6,139 nt of DNA from Syntrophomonadaceae bacterium. Lineage in GTDB: Bacteria > Bacillota_B > Syntrophomonadia > Syntrophomonadales > Syntrophomonadaceae. How positions within the stretch are numbered: position 1 is the first letter of the stretch; the number at the start of each line of letters is the position of its first letter. The stretch lies in NCBI GenBank assembly GCA_030627145.1, contig DAOUSQ010000067.1:1-6139 (forward strand), given 5' to 3'. The position numbers and the translations under genes were made by a program. Positions 1 to 6,139 of this stretch are shown piece after piece. Below the pieces are notes generated by a model. The model saw only the letters and a list, made by a program, of their open reading frames with translations, was not told the DNA's origin and ran no database searches.

Positions 1-2
1 AG

Positions 3-881
3 ATGGGACTAAAGATTTATCTGGATGGCAAATTTGTAGATGAAGAAAATGCGAAAATATCAGTTTTTGACCATGGTTACCTTTATGGAGATGGTATTTT
101 TGAGGGTATAAGGGCTTATCATAATAGTATATTCCGCTTAAAGAATCATGTTGATCGCCTCTATGACTCGGCTAAAGCTATAAACATGGAGATTCCCATG
201 TCAAGAGAAGAAATGTCTGAAGTAATCCTAAATACCTGCAGACAAAATAATTTGAGAGATGCTTACATACGCGTAGTTGTGTCCAGGGGAAAGGGAGACC
301 TGGGTTTGGATCCCCAAAAATGTCCAGTGCCTACTGTAGTTTGTATTGCTTCGTCAATAAGCCTTTATCCAGAAGAGATGTATAAAAAGGGGCTGGCTGT
401 AATAACTGTTCCTACTCGTCGTAATGGACCTGAAGGAGTAAATCCTCGTATAAAATCATTGAATTATTTAAACAATATTATGGCCAAAATAGAAGCTAAT
501 ATAGCTGGAGTACCAGAAGCTATTCTTCTTAACCAGGAAGGATATGTTGCTGAATGTACCGGAGATAATATATTTATAGTGAAAAATGGGATTTTAAAAA
601 CACCTGCTATCCATGTAGGTATGCTTGAGGGAGTAACCCGTAATGAAGTCCTTAAGCTGGCCAGTAAACGTGGTATATCTACACAGGAGACAACGTTTAC
701 CCGTTATGATCTTTTTGTAGCGGATGAAGTATTTCTTACAGGTACTGCTGCTGAGCTCATTCCCGTGGTAAAAATTGATGACCGGGTAATAGCTGACGGA
801 AACCCGGGTACTGTATTTAATCAATTACTGGGTGATTTCAGAGAATTGGTTAAAGAGCCAGAAGCCCTGATATTTACATAA
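3..881 (+). CDS. ilvE: Branched-chain amino acid aminotransferase (PLP fold type IV)
   Basis: Predicted cytosolic PLP enzyme that transfers an amino group, typically from glutamate, to the 2-oxo acids of valine, isoleucine and leucine, the last step of the pathway. The 292-residue length is normal for the compact bacterial and archaeal BCAT form. The N-terminal block GYLYGDGIFEGIRAY (about residues 25-39) is typical of BCATs. K151, in IKSLNYLNN, is the expected Schiff-base lysine. E184, in AECTGDN, should contact the PLP pyridine nitrogen, and LEGVTR (208-213) and TGTAAE (246-251) are the usual phosphate and substrate-binding loops. The ATG at position 3 fits the normal family N terminus, but its ribosome binding site lies outside the window. 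D-amino acid transaminase and aminodeoxychorismate lyase share the fold; the FEGIRAY block and the ilv neighbours favour BCAT. It precedes ilvD by 85 bases with no clear terminator between them. Confidence 0.95.
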   Translation: MGLKIYLDGKFVDEENAKISVFDHGYLYGDGIFEGIRAYHNSIFRLKNHVDRLYDSAKAINMEIPMSREEMSEVILNTCRQNNLRDAYIRVVVSRGKGDLGLDPQKCPVPTVVCIASSISLYPEEMYKKGLAVITVPTRRNGPEGVNPRIKSLNYLNNIMAKIEANIAGVPEAILLNQEGYVAECTGDNIFIVKNGILKTPAIHVGMLEGVTRNEVLKLASKRGISTQETTFTRYDLFVADEVFLTGTAAELIPVVKIDDRVIADGNPGTVFNQLLGDFRELVKEPEALIFT

Positions 882-950
882 AAAAAGTGTAAGTCATAAG
901 GCCCAGTTAACAGAACACTTTAACCTTTGCTCCTAATCCAAAGTAACATA

Positions 951-960
951 AGGAAGGAGA
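951..960 (+). promoter_or_regulatory. Ribosome binding site of ilvD
   Basis: AGGAAGGAGA contains AAGGAG ending 7 bases before the ATG at 967. It is a strong purine-rich Shine-Dalgarno site and supports that start, which also matches the usual N terminus of IlvD proteins. Confidence 0.85.
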
Positions 961-966
961 AGTTAA

Positions 967-2628
967 ATGAAAAGTGATATTGCAAAAAAAGGGTTGGAAA
1001 AAGCTCCCCATCGGTCTTTATTCAAAGCACTGGGGTTAACCGATGAAGAGCTGTGTCGACCACTGGTTGGTATAGTTAATTCCATGAATGATATTGTACC
1101 AGGACATATCAATCTGGATAAAATTGGAGAAGCCGTGAAAGCCGGAGTTTTAATGGCAGGGGGAACCCCCCTGGAGTTTCATACCATTGGGGTATGTGAT
1201 GGCATAGCTATGAATCACACGGGGATGAAGTATTCCCTGGGCAGTAGGGAACTTATTGCTGATTCAGTAGAGATAATGGCTGCTGCTCATGCTTTTGATG
1301 CGCTGGTTTTTATACCGAACTGTGACAAGATTGTTCCCGGTATGCTGATGGCTGCTGCCCGCTTAAACCTGCCTGCTATTTTTATAAGCGGTGGTCCCAT
1401 GCTTGCCGGCACGGTAAATGGGCAAAAGGTAAGCCTCAGCCAGGTCTTTGAGGGGGTAGGGGCAGCCAGTGCAGGACGTATGGATATGGAGGAGCTGAAA
1501 AAGCTGGAGGAAAATGCCTGCCCTACCTGTGGTTCTTGTGCCGGGATGTTTACTGCTAATTCTATGAACTGTCTTACCGAAGCATTAGGGATGGGTTTGC
1601 CGGGTAATGGAACCATACCCGCAGTTTATTCAGAAAGAATTAGACTGGCCAAGCTGGCTGGTATGAAGATAATGGAACTTTTTGAAAAAGATATAAGACC
1701 TTCTGATATAATGACTTCCAGGGCTTTTCAAAATGCTATTCGTTTAGATATGGCTATTGGTTGTTCTACAAATTCGGTTTTGCATCTTATGGCCATAGCC
1801 AATGAAGCCGGAGTTGATATTGACCTGAAACTTTTTAACGAGATAAGTGCAAGTACACCCCACCTGTGCAAACTGAGTCCTGCCGGAGGGCATCATATGG
1901 AAGACCTCTACCAGGCAGGAGGGATTCAGGCTCTTTATAATGAGCTTAACAAAAAAGCTTTGATCAATACCGATTGTATGACAGTAACAGCAAAGACCAT
2001 TGGTGAAAATATTGCTGAAAGACCGGTCTTAGACTATTCAGTTATTCGACCGGTTGATAACCCTTACAGTACCAGTGGCGGTCTGGCTATGCTATTTGGG
2101 AATCTAGCCATCGAAGGGGCAGTGGTTAAGAAGAGTGCGGTAGCAGAAGAAATGATGCAGCATGAAGGTCCGGCCCGGGTTTTTGATTCCGAAGAAGAGG
2201 CAGTAGAGGCCATAATGAACAACAGGATTCTAGCTGGAGATGTTATTGTGATACGCTATGAGGGCCCCAGCGGAGGACCAGGAATGAGGGAGATGCTTAC
2301 ACCTACGTCAGCAATAGCAGGGATGGGGCTGGATAAAGAAGTAGCTCTCATAACCGATGGCCGTTTTTCCGGAGCTACCAGAGGAGCTTCTATAGGGCAT
2401 GTGTCTCCTGAAGCGGCAGCTGGAGGAATGATAGCTCTTGTTGAGGAAGGGGATTTAATACGAATAGATATTCCGGCCTGCAGGCTGGAACTACTAGTAG
2501 ACGAAGCAATACTAGAAGAGAGAAGGGCCAGGTGGAAAGTTCCCGAACCAAAGATAAAAACTGGATATATGAAACGTTATTCTGAGATGGTACAATCAGC
2601 CAGTACCGGCGCAATATTTAAAAAGTAG
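967..2628 (+). CDS. ilvD: Dihydroxy-acid dehydratase
   Basis: Predicted cytosolic iron-sulfur dehydratase that converts 2,3-dihydroxyisovalerate and 2,3-dihydroxy-3-methylvalerate to the 2-oxo acids that IlvE uses. The 553 residues span the full IlvD/Edd family length. Signatures run in order: APHRSL (13-18), [10 protein letters not shown] (38-47), [20 protein letters not shown] (77-96), [10 protein letters not shown] (117-126), [18 protein letters not shown] (185-202) and [10 protein letters not shown] near residues 464-473. C119 and C191 are the expected cluster ligands. K121 is the conserved Mg-site lysine, and S468 is the serine proposed as catalytic base in the family. Position 46 is Gly in PGH, as in the E. 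coli enzyme, where plant-type [2Fe-2S] enzymes carry a third cysteine; I infer an oxygen-labile [4Fe-4S] enzyme. Phosphogluconate dehydratase (Edd) and sugar-acid dehydratases are relatives, but the motifs and context favour IlvD. A terminator-like hairpin follows directly. Confidence 0.97.
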   Translation: MKSDIAKKGLEKAPHRSLFKALGLTDEELCRPLVGIVNSMNDIVPGHINLDKIGEAVKAGVLMAGGTPLEFHTIGVCDGIAMNHTGMKYSLGSRELIADSVEIMAAAHAFDALVFIPNCDKIVPGMLMAAARLNLPAIFISGGPMLAGTVNGQKVSLSQVFEGVGAASAGRMDMEELKKLEENACPTCGSCAGMFTANSMNCLTEALGMGLPGNGTIPAVYSERIRLAKLAGMKIMELFEKDIRPSDIMTSRAFQNAIRLDMAIGCSTNSVLHLMAIANEAGVDIDLKLFNEISASTPHLCKLSPAGGHHMEDLYQAGGIQALYNELNKKALINTDCMTVTAKTIGENIAERPVLDYSVIRPVDNPYSTSGGLAMLFGNLAIEGAVVKKSAVAEEMMQHEGPARVFDSEEEAVEAIMNNRILAGDVIVIRYEGPSGGPGMREMLTPTSAIAGMGLDKEVALITDGRFSGATRGASIGHVSPEAAAGGMIALVEEGDLIRIDIPACRLELLVDEAILEERRARWKVPEPKIKTGYMKRYSEMVQSASTGAIFKK

Positions 2629-2655
2629 ATTTCCCAGGTTACTGGCGATATATAA

Positions 2656-2687
2656 AGCGGGCCATCCACAGCCCGCTATTATTTTAT
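2656..2687 (+). terminator. Rho-independent terminator after ilvD
   Basis: A perfect 7-bp stem pairs AGCGGGC (2656-2662) with GCCCGCT (2671-2677) around an 8-base loop. It is followed by the T-rich tail ATTATTTTAT. It starts 28 bases after the ilvD stop codon. The tail is interrupted by A residues, so termination may be partial. It probably ends an ilvE-ilvD transcript. I see no T-box consensus (AGGGTGG...ACC) beside it, so an amino-acid-sensing attenuator is not supported. Confidence 0.65.
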
Positions 2688-2706
2688 AGAATTTAAAAGA
2701 AGTCAA

Positions 2707-2736
2707 TTGAAAAACCCCGTAAAATAAAGAAATTAT
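2707..2736 (+). promoter_or_regulatory. Possible sigma-A type promoter for ilvBNC
   Basis: TTGAAA (2707-2712) resembles a -35 box. AATTAT (2731-2736) is a 4-of-6 match to a -10 box at 18-base spacing. Placement between the ilvD terminator and ilvB is right for a second transcription unit. The area is very AT-rich, so such matches arise easily by chance, and other -10 choices such as TATTAT (2734-2739) have poor spacing. Confidence 0.3.
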
Positions 2737-2761
2737 TATTTTATATATAGCTAATAAATAT

Positions 2762-2770
2762 GGAGGTGAT
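2762..2770 (+). promoter_or_regulatory. Ribosome binding site of ilvB, decides a GTG start
   Basis: GGAGGTGAT is an essentially full-length complement of the 16S rRNA 3' end. Its GGAGG core ends 7 bases before GTG at 2774. The nearby ATG at 2784 is out of frame with the protein, so the strong site settles GTG as the start codon. Confidence 0.9.
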
Positions 2771-2773
2771 CAG

Positions 2774-4456
2774 GTGCAACTGAATGGAGCTCAGATCCTG
2801 TTGCGTTGCTTGAAAGAAGAAGGAGTAGACACTATATTTGGTTATCCGGGTGGAGCAGTATTACCTATCTATGATGCACTTTATGATTCTGATATAAAAC
2901 ATATACTTACCCGGCATGAACAAGGAGCAGCCCATGCAGCAGATGGATATGCGCGGGTGACTGGCAAAGTGGGAGTTTGTATAGCAACTTCTGGACCTGG
3001 TGCTACTAACCTGGTAACAGGGATAGCAACTGCTTATATGGATTCAATTCCCATGGTGTGTTTTACCGGTCAGGTGGGTACACCTGTTATTGGTAAAGAT
3101 GCTTTTCAGGAAGCTGATATAACCGGAATTACTCTGCCCATAACCAAGCACAACTACATTATAGAAAAGACTGAGGATGTAGCCAGGATAGTGAAGGAGG
3201 CTTTTTATATTGCCAGAACCAATCGCCCTGGTCCGGTTGTAGTAGATTTACCTAAAGATGTAATGGAAAGGACCATTAATCTTCAACCTGAAGAGGAAGA
3301 AATAAACATAAGAGGTTACCGGGTTGTTAAGGGATTCAATTCCGGCCAGGTTATTTCTGCGGTTGAATTAATACAAAAAGCACAGAGGCCAGTAATATAT
3401 GCCGGGGGTGGGGTTATATCCTCCAATGCTTCGGAAGAGTTGAGGGAAATGGCTGAAAAAAGGAAGATACCTGTAACCACGACTCTTATGGGCATGGGGG
3501 GGTTCCCGTCCACGAATTACCTTTCACTCGGTATGCTGGGAATGCATGGTACCCGTTATGCCAATTACGCCATAGGAGAATGTGATGTGCTTATTGCCGT
3601 GGGAGTCAGATTTGATGATCGGGTTACAGGAAAAATCGACTCTTTTGCACCCCATGCCCGGGTTATTCACATAGATATAGATGTTGCGGAAATTGGCAAA
3701 AATGTGGATGTTGAAGTTCCCATAGTTGGTCAAGTAAAGGAAATTCTTCAGGCTATCAACCAGCGTCTCGATATAATTGATGAGTTTAGTGAGTGGCACC
3801 AGACCATAGACAGGTGGAAAGCAGAATATCCTTTACGCTATGGAACATCATCTGACGGGCGGATTATGCCGCAGCACGTTATTGAGAAAATATGCGATCT
3901 TACTCAGGGTAAAGCCATAATAACCACCGAAGTGGGACAAAATCAAATGTGGGCTGCCCATTACTATAAATTTAAATATCCCCGCAGCTTTTTAAGTTCA
4001 GGTGGACTGGGAACCATGGGATATGGATTCCCTGCTGCCATAGGGGCTAAAATTGCCCGGCCAGATCTGCCGGTTATTGATATTGCTGGAGATGGCAGTA
4101 TTCAGATGAATATTCAGGAACTGGGTACAGCGGTACAATACAAACTTCCTGTTATAATCTGTATCCTGAACAACGAATTTTTAGGTATGGTCAGGCAGTG
4201 GCAGGGTCTTTTCTACGGGGGACGCTATTCTTACACCGATATAAGTCATCAGCCGGATTTTGTTAAATTGGCCGAGGCTTATGGTGCGGTAGGCATGAGG
4301 ATTAAAGATGCCAACGATGTTGATGGTGCCCTGGTGGAAGCATTAAAGGTTACCGATCGTCCTGTGGTAATGGACTTCTTGGTTGAAAAAGAGGCTGACG
4401 TATACCCCATGGTACCACCTGGTGGATCCCTTTCAGAAATGTTGGGAGGTGACTAA
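2774..4456 (+). CDS. ilvB: Acetolactate (acetohydroxyacid) synthase, catalytic large subunit
   Basis: Predicted ThDP-, Mg- and FAD-dependent enzyme that condenses two pyruvates to 2-acetolactate, or pyruvate with 2-oxobutyrate to 2-aceto-2-hydroxybutyrate. The 560 residues cover the three expected domains: ThDP PYR (about 1-170), central FAD-binding (about 190-330) and ThDP PP (about 365-540). E49 in [12 protein letters not shown] is the catalytic glutamate that activates ThDP. The Mg-ThDP motif runs from G439-D440-G441 to N466-N467. RFDDRVTGK (279-287) marks the anabolic FAD enzyme rather than catabolic AlsS. W476 in MVRQWQ is the conserved tryptophan of the herbicide-binding channel. Residue 102 is Gly (GQVGTP) where plants and yeast have Pro. 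The start is GTG behind a very strong ribosome binding site. One base separates it from ilvN, which encodes its regulatory partner. Confidence 0.97.
   Translation: MQLNGAQILLRCLKEEGVDTIFGYPGGAVLPIYDALYDSDIKHILTRHEQGAAHAADGYARVTGKVGVCIATSGPGATNLVTGIATAYMDSIPMVCFTGQVGTPVIGKDAFQEADITGITLPITKHNYIIEKTEDVARIVKEAFYIARTNRPGPVVVDLPKDVMERTINLQPEEEEINIRGYRVVKGFNSGQVISAVELIQKAQRPVIYAGGGVISSNASEELREMAEKRKIPVTTTLMGMGGFPSTNYLSLGMLGMHGTRYANYAIGECDVLIAVGVRFDDRVTGKIDSFAPHARVIHIDIDVAEIGKNVDVEVPIVGQVKEILQAINQRLDIIDEFSEWHQTIDRWKAEYPLRYGTSSDGRIMPQHVIEKICDLTQGKAIITTEVGQNQMWAAHYYKFKYPRSFLSSGGLGTMGYGFPAAIGAKIARPDLPVIDIAGDGSIQMNIQELGTAVQYKLPVIICILNNEFLGMVRQWQGLFYGGRYSYTDISHQPDFVKLAEAYGAVGMRIKDANDVDGALVEALKVTDRPVVMDFLVEKEADVYPMVPPGGSLSEMLGGD
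4444..4452 (+). promoter_or_regulatory. Ribosome binding site of ilvN, inside the end of ilvB
   Basis: GGGAGGTGA lies within the last codons of ilvB, encoding its C-terminal Gly-Gly-Asp. Its GGAGG core ends 8 bases before ATG 4458. It fixes the ilvN start at 4458 rather than the in-frame ATG at 4383, and the arrangement suggests translational coupling of the two subunits. Confidence 0.85.
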
Positions 4457-4457
4457 G

Positions 4458-4943
4458 ATGAGGAAACATACATTATCTGTTACGGTGGAAAATAAACCAG
4501 GTGTATTGACTCGTGTAGCCACCCTTTTTAGAAGAAGAGGATATAATATAGAGAGCCTTGCTGTAGGGGCAACTGAAAATCCAAGTATCTCCAGGATGAC
4601 CATAGTTGTTGAAGGAGATGAAAAAGTAATTGAACAGGTGACCAAACAATTATATAAACTAATTGATGTGATTAAAATAGTAGATATTACTGAAGAACGT
4701 TCAGTAGAGCGCGAGCTGGTTTTAATTAAGGTTAAGGCAGATAATAATGTAAGGGCCGATATTGTCCAGATTGTGGATATATTTAGAGCTCGGATAGTCG
4801 ATATAGGAAGAAATTCGCTTATCATTGAGGCTACCGGGGATTCTGGCAAGATTGATGCTATCGAAGATTCACTTAGACCTTTCGGGATAACCGAACTGGT
4901 GCGAACCGGTAAAGTAGCCATGGTTCGCGGCTGCAGGCAATAG
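4458..4943 (+). CDS. ilvN: Acetolactate synthase, regulatory small subunit (ACT domain)
   Basis: Predicted 161-residue regulatory subunit that binds IlvB, raises its activity and confers end-product (usually valine) feedback inhibition. The N-terminal ACT domain (about 2-76) carries [20 protein letters not shown], then IESLAVG and the RMTIVVEG strand. N12, G15 and N30 fall in the ligand-binding loop of the family. The C-terminal small-subunit domain (about 84-158) includes RELVLIKV and [10 protein letters not shown]. The length matches the IlvH/IlvN type of about 160 residues. The frame stays open upstream to an ATG at 4383, which would give 186 residues, but that extension lies inside ilvB, lacks family similarity and ignores the strong ribosome binding site at 4444-4452. 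The start codon is one base after the ilvB stop, which suits equal production of the two subunits. Confidence 0.95.
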   Translation: MRKHTLSVTVENKPGVLTRVATLFRRRGYNIESLAVGATENPSISRMTIVVEGDEKVIEQVTKQLYKLIDVIKIVDITEERSVERELVLIKVKADNNVRADIVQIVDIFRARIVDIGRNSLIIEATGDSGKIDAIEDSLRPFGITELVRTGKVAMVRGCRQ

Positions 4944-4965
4944 TACTAAATTTAAAATTATAATT

Positions 4966-4972
4966 AAGGAGG
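4966..4972 (+). promoter_or_regulatory. Ribosome binding site of ilvC
   Basis: AAGGAGG sits in the 38-base gap after ilvN, 9 bases before ATG 4982. It supports the start that gives the normal class I IlvC N terminus. There is no terminator or evident promoter in the gap, so ilvC is likely co-transcribed with ilvBN. Confidence 0.85.
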
Positions 4973-4981
4973 TTATTTAGA

Positions 4982-5995
4982 ATGGCGAAGATGTATTACG
5001 ATGCCGATGCAAATTTAGATCTTCTAAAAGGAAAAACTGTAGGAGTTATGGGTTATGGGTCACAGGGGCATGCCCAGGCACAAAACCTGAATGAAAGTGG
5101 GGTTGATGTAGTAGTTGGACTAAGAAAACCCTGTGATGATTTTACTGAAAAAGAATGGAATGCTGTTGTTGAGGCAGGTATTATTCCAATGACGGTAGCA
5201 GAGGCGGCAAAGGCTGCAGATATTATCCAGATACTGGTACCTGATGAGATTCAGTCCCAGGTTTATAATGAGGAGATTAAACCCTATTTAAAAGAAGGAG
5301 ATGCCCTGGGTTTCTCTCACGGTTTTAACATTCATTTTGGTCAAATAGTTCCCCCACCTTTTGTGGATGTTTTTATGGTTGCTCCAAAAAGTCCTGGACA
5401 TCTGGTGAGGCGTATGTATCAAAAAGGCGTAGGAGTCCCTGGGCTTATTGCTGTACAGCAGGATTATAGTGGAAAAGCTAAAGAATTAGGGCTTGCCTAT
5501 GCCTGTGGTATAGGTTGCACCAGGGCCGGGGTTATAGAAACAACTTTCCAGGAAGAAACGGAAACTGACCTTTTTGGGGAACAATGTGTATTATGCGGTG
5601 GGGTTACTGAACTGGTAAAAGCAGGTTTCGAGACTCTTGTAGAGGCCGGGTACCAGCCGGAAATAGCCTATTTTGAATGTATGCATGAGCTTAAATTGAT
5701 TGTAGACCTCATGTATGAAGGTGGAATGAGTTACATGCGTTATTCCATAAGTGATACTGCTGAGTGGGGAGATTATACCAAGGGTCCTGAAATAATAGGG
5801 GAAGAAGTAAGGTATGCAATGTATGAAGCGTTAAAGGATATTCAAGAGGGCAAATTTGCCAAGAACTGGCTCTTAGAAAATCGGGTAGGTCGTCCTCAAT
5901 TTAATGCTTTAAGAAGACAAAATAAGGAGCACCTTATTGAGAAAGTAGGAGCTGATCTTCGTTCTATGATGCCCTGGCTTAAAGAAAGCAAATAG
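4982..5995 (+). CDS. ilvC: Ketol-acid reductoisomerase, short class I form
   Basis: Predicted Mg-dependent enzyme that isomerises and reduces 2-acetolactate or 2-aceto-2-hydroxybutyrate to the dihydroxy acid used by IlvD. The 337 residues match class I; the E. coli class II form is near 490. The Rossmann glycine motif is [13 protein letters not shown] (24-36). H113 in FSHGFN and K136 in APKSPGH are conserved active-site residues. D196 and E200 in ETDLFGEQ, E232 and E236 in FECMHEL, and S257 in [11 protein letters not shown] are the expected metal and substrate ligands. The cofactor loop after strand beta-2 reads GLRKPCDDF (46-54). C51 and D53 occupy positions where NADPH enzymes usually have serines that hold the 2'-phosphate, so I infer NADH preference. 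Both the N-terminal Rossmann and C-terminal knotted domains are complete. It follows ilvN by 38 bases. Confidence 0.97.
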   Translation: MAKMYYDADANLDLLKGKTVGVMGYGSQGHAQAQNLNESGVDVVVGLRKPCDDFTEKEWNAVVEAGIIPMTVAEAAKAADIIQILVPDEIQSQVYNEEIKPYLKEGDALGFSHGFNIHFGQIVPPPFVDVFMVAPKSPGHLVRRMYQKGVGVPGLIAVQQDYSGKAKELGLAYACGIGCTRAGVIETTFQEETETDLFGEQCVLCGGVTELVKAGFETLVEAGYQPEIAYFECMHELKLIVDLMYEGGMSYMRYSISDTAEWGDYTKGPEIIGEEVRYAMYEALKDIQEGKFAKNWLLENRVGRPQFNALRRQNKEHLIEKVGADLRSMMPWLKESK

Positions 5996-6108
5996 AATAG
6001 TCTGATATACAGGGGACAAGGAGTAAGTGGTAGATGAAAGAAAAGCAACAGGCAGATAGCATAATCTCCTCTTTTCCTTGCCTCCGGATTAAATACAGGA
6101 GGAAAATT
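5996..6108 (+). other. Leader between ilvC and leuA
   Basis: This 113-base gap has no terminator-like hairpin after ilvC and no convincing promoter, so leuA is probably read from the same transcript. It holds an AAGGAG sequence (6018-6023), 10 bases before ATG 6034. That ATG opens 25 sense codons that run in frame into the leuA ATG at 6109. A second short frame, GTG 6027 to TAG 6057-6059, encodes 10 residues. Neither product is enriched in Leu, Ile or Val codons like a classical attenuator peptide. The 3' part forms the hairpin described separately. Confidence 0.5.
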
Positions 6109-6110
6109 AT
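6061..6110 (+). promoter_or_regulatory. Predicted hairpin covering the leuA ribosome binding site and start
   Basis: The 5' arm ATAATCTCCTCTT (6061-6073) pairs with AGGAGGAAAATTAT (6097-6110). I count seven inner pairs, including one G-U, then a 1x2 internal loop (C6066 against A6104-A6105), then five outer A-U pairs. The loop is 23 bases. The 3' arm holds the entire AGGAGG Shine-Dalgarno and the AU of the start codon. If it folds, it would hide the leuA initiation site unless a ribosome translating the leader, or another factor, opens it. Pairing is seen by eye only; the outer A-U pairs are weak. Confidence 0.4.
6097..6102 (+). promoter_or_regulatory. Ribosome binding site of leuA
   Basis: AGGAGG ends 6 bases before ATG 6109. 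It is the strongest initiation signal in the leader and the reason to prefer 6109 over the in-frame ATG at 6034. Confidence 0.8.
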
Positions 6111-6139
6111 GGCAGATAGCAAACGCATTTTTCTTTTTG
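6109..6139 (+). CDS. leuA: Start of a 2-isopropylmalate synthase-like gene, cut by the window end
   Basis: Only ten codons are visible, reading MADSKRIFLF. The RIFLF stretch fits the beta-strand that directly precedes the DTTLRDGEQ active-site motif in 2-isopropylmalate synthase and its relatives, and the position just after ilvC is where leuA commonly lies. LeuA would condense 2-oxoisovalerate with acetyl-CoA as the first committed step to leucine. Citramalate synthase (cimA) or homocitrate synthase share this N terminus and cannot be excluded from ten residues. The gene has a good ribosome binding site, but that site is predicted to pair with upstream leader sequence. Confidence 0.6.
   Translation, partial: MADSKRIFLF

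Noticed and set aside
884..921. Inverted repeat AAAGTGT (884-890) and ACACTTT (915-921) after ilvE, as a terminator.
   Set aside because: It has only 7 A/T-leaning pairs around a 24-base loop and no T-tract follows. Too weak to call; read-through into ilvD is more likely.
882..966. T-box or leader-peptide attenuator before ilvD.
   Set aside because: The gap is only 85 bases, with no AGGGTGG-type motif, no terminator and no run of branched-chain codons.
1287..1616. Minus-strand open frame of 109 codons within ilvD.
   Set aside because: It is a codon-bias shadow of ilvD with no start signals and no recognisable protein features. The same holds for the other antisense frames in ilvE, ilvD and ilvB.
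4383..4457. A longer ilvN starting at ATG 4383.
   Set aside because: The extra 25 codons overlap ilvB in another frame and match no small-subunit N terminus. ATG 4458 has the strong ribosome binding site and the canonical ACT domain start.
4433..4921. A 162-codon open frame on the minus strand opposite ilvN.
   Set aside because: It is the shadow of ilvN. It has no ribosome binding site, its translation is a low-complexity mix of Ser, Ile and Thr, and the + strand protein is a clear family member.
1..6139. CRISPR arrays, insertion sequences, tRNA/rRNA genes or phage genes.
   Set aside because: None seen. The window is almost fully occupied by co-directional metabolic genes, and no array-like repeats or transposase sequences are present.

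Overview
This window is a branched-chain amino acid (valine, isoleucine, leucine) biosynthesis cluster. Every gene lies on the + strand in the order ilvE - ilvD - ilvB - ilvN - ilvC, followed by the first ten codons of what is probably leuA. The moderately AT-rich sequence, strong AGGAGG-type ribosome binding sites, one GTG start, tight gene packing and the sequence character of IlvD, IlvB and the short class I IlvC suggest a Firmicute of the Clostridia kind. An anaerobe is favoured by IlvD, which looks like the oxygen-labile [4Fe-4S] type, and by IlvC, whose cofactor loop looks adapted to NADH. A syntrophic or fermentative clostridial lineage is a reasonable guess, but the window has no species marker.

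Layout: ilvE (3-881) begins almost at the window edge and is followed, after an 85-base gap, by ilvD (967-2628). A compact GC-rich hairpin with a T-rich tail (2656-2687) lies just after ilvD, and an AT-rich stretch (about 2690-2760) with a weak promoter candidate precedes ilvB. ilvB (2774-4456) and ilvN (4458-4943) are one base apart, and ilvC (4982-5995) follows after 38 bases. This suggests two transcription units, ilvE-ilvD and ilvB-ilvN-ilvC-leuA, although read-through is possible. A 113-base leader (5996-6108) precedes leuA. It contains a hairpin whose 3' arm includes the leuA ribosome binding site and part of the start codon.

Pathway: IlvB/IlvN condense pyruvate with pyruvate or 2-oxobutyrate. 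IlvC isomerises and reduces the acetohydroxy acid, IlvD dehydrates the dihydroxy acid, and IlvE transaminates the resulting 2-oxo acid to valine or isoleucine (and leucine, once the leu branch has acted). The downstream leuA-type gene would draw 2-oxoisovalerate into leucine. No threonine deaminase (ilvA) is visible, so the 2-oxobutyrate source lies outside the window.

This is a largely ordinary metabolic locus, and I found no new defence, mobile or RNA-guided system. The points most worth a second look are the IlvC cofactor loop (C51 and D53 where NADPH enzymes usually carry serines) and the leuA leader hairpin with its associated short reading frames.
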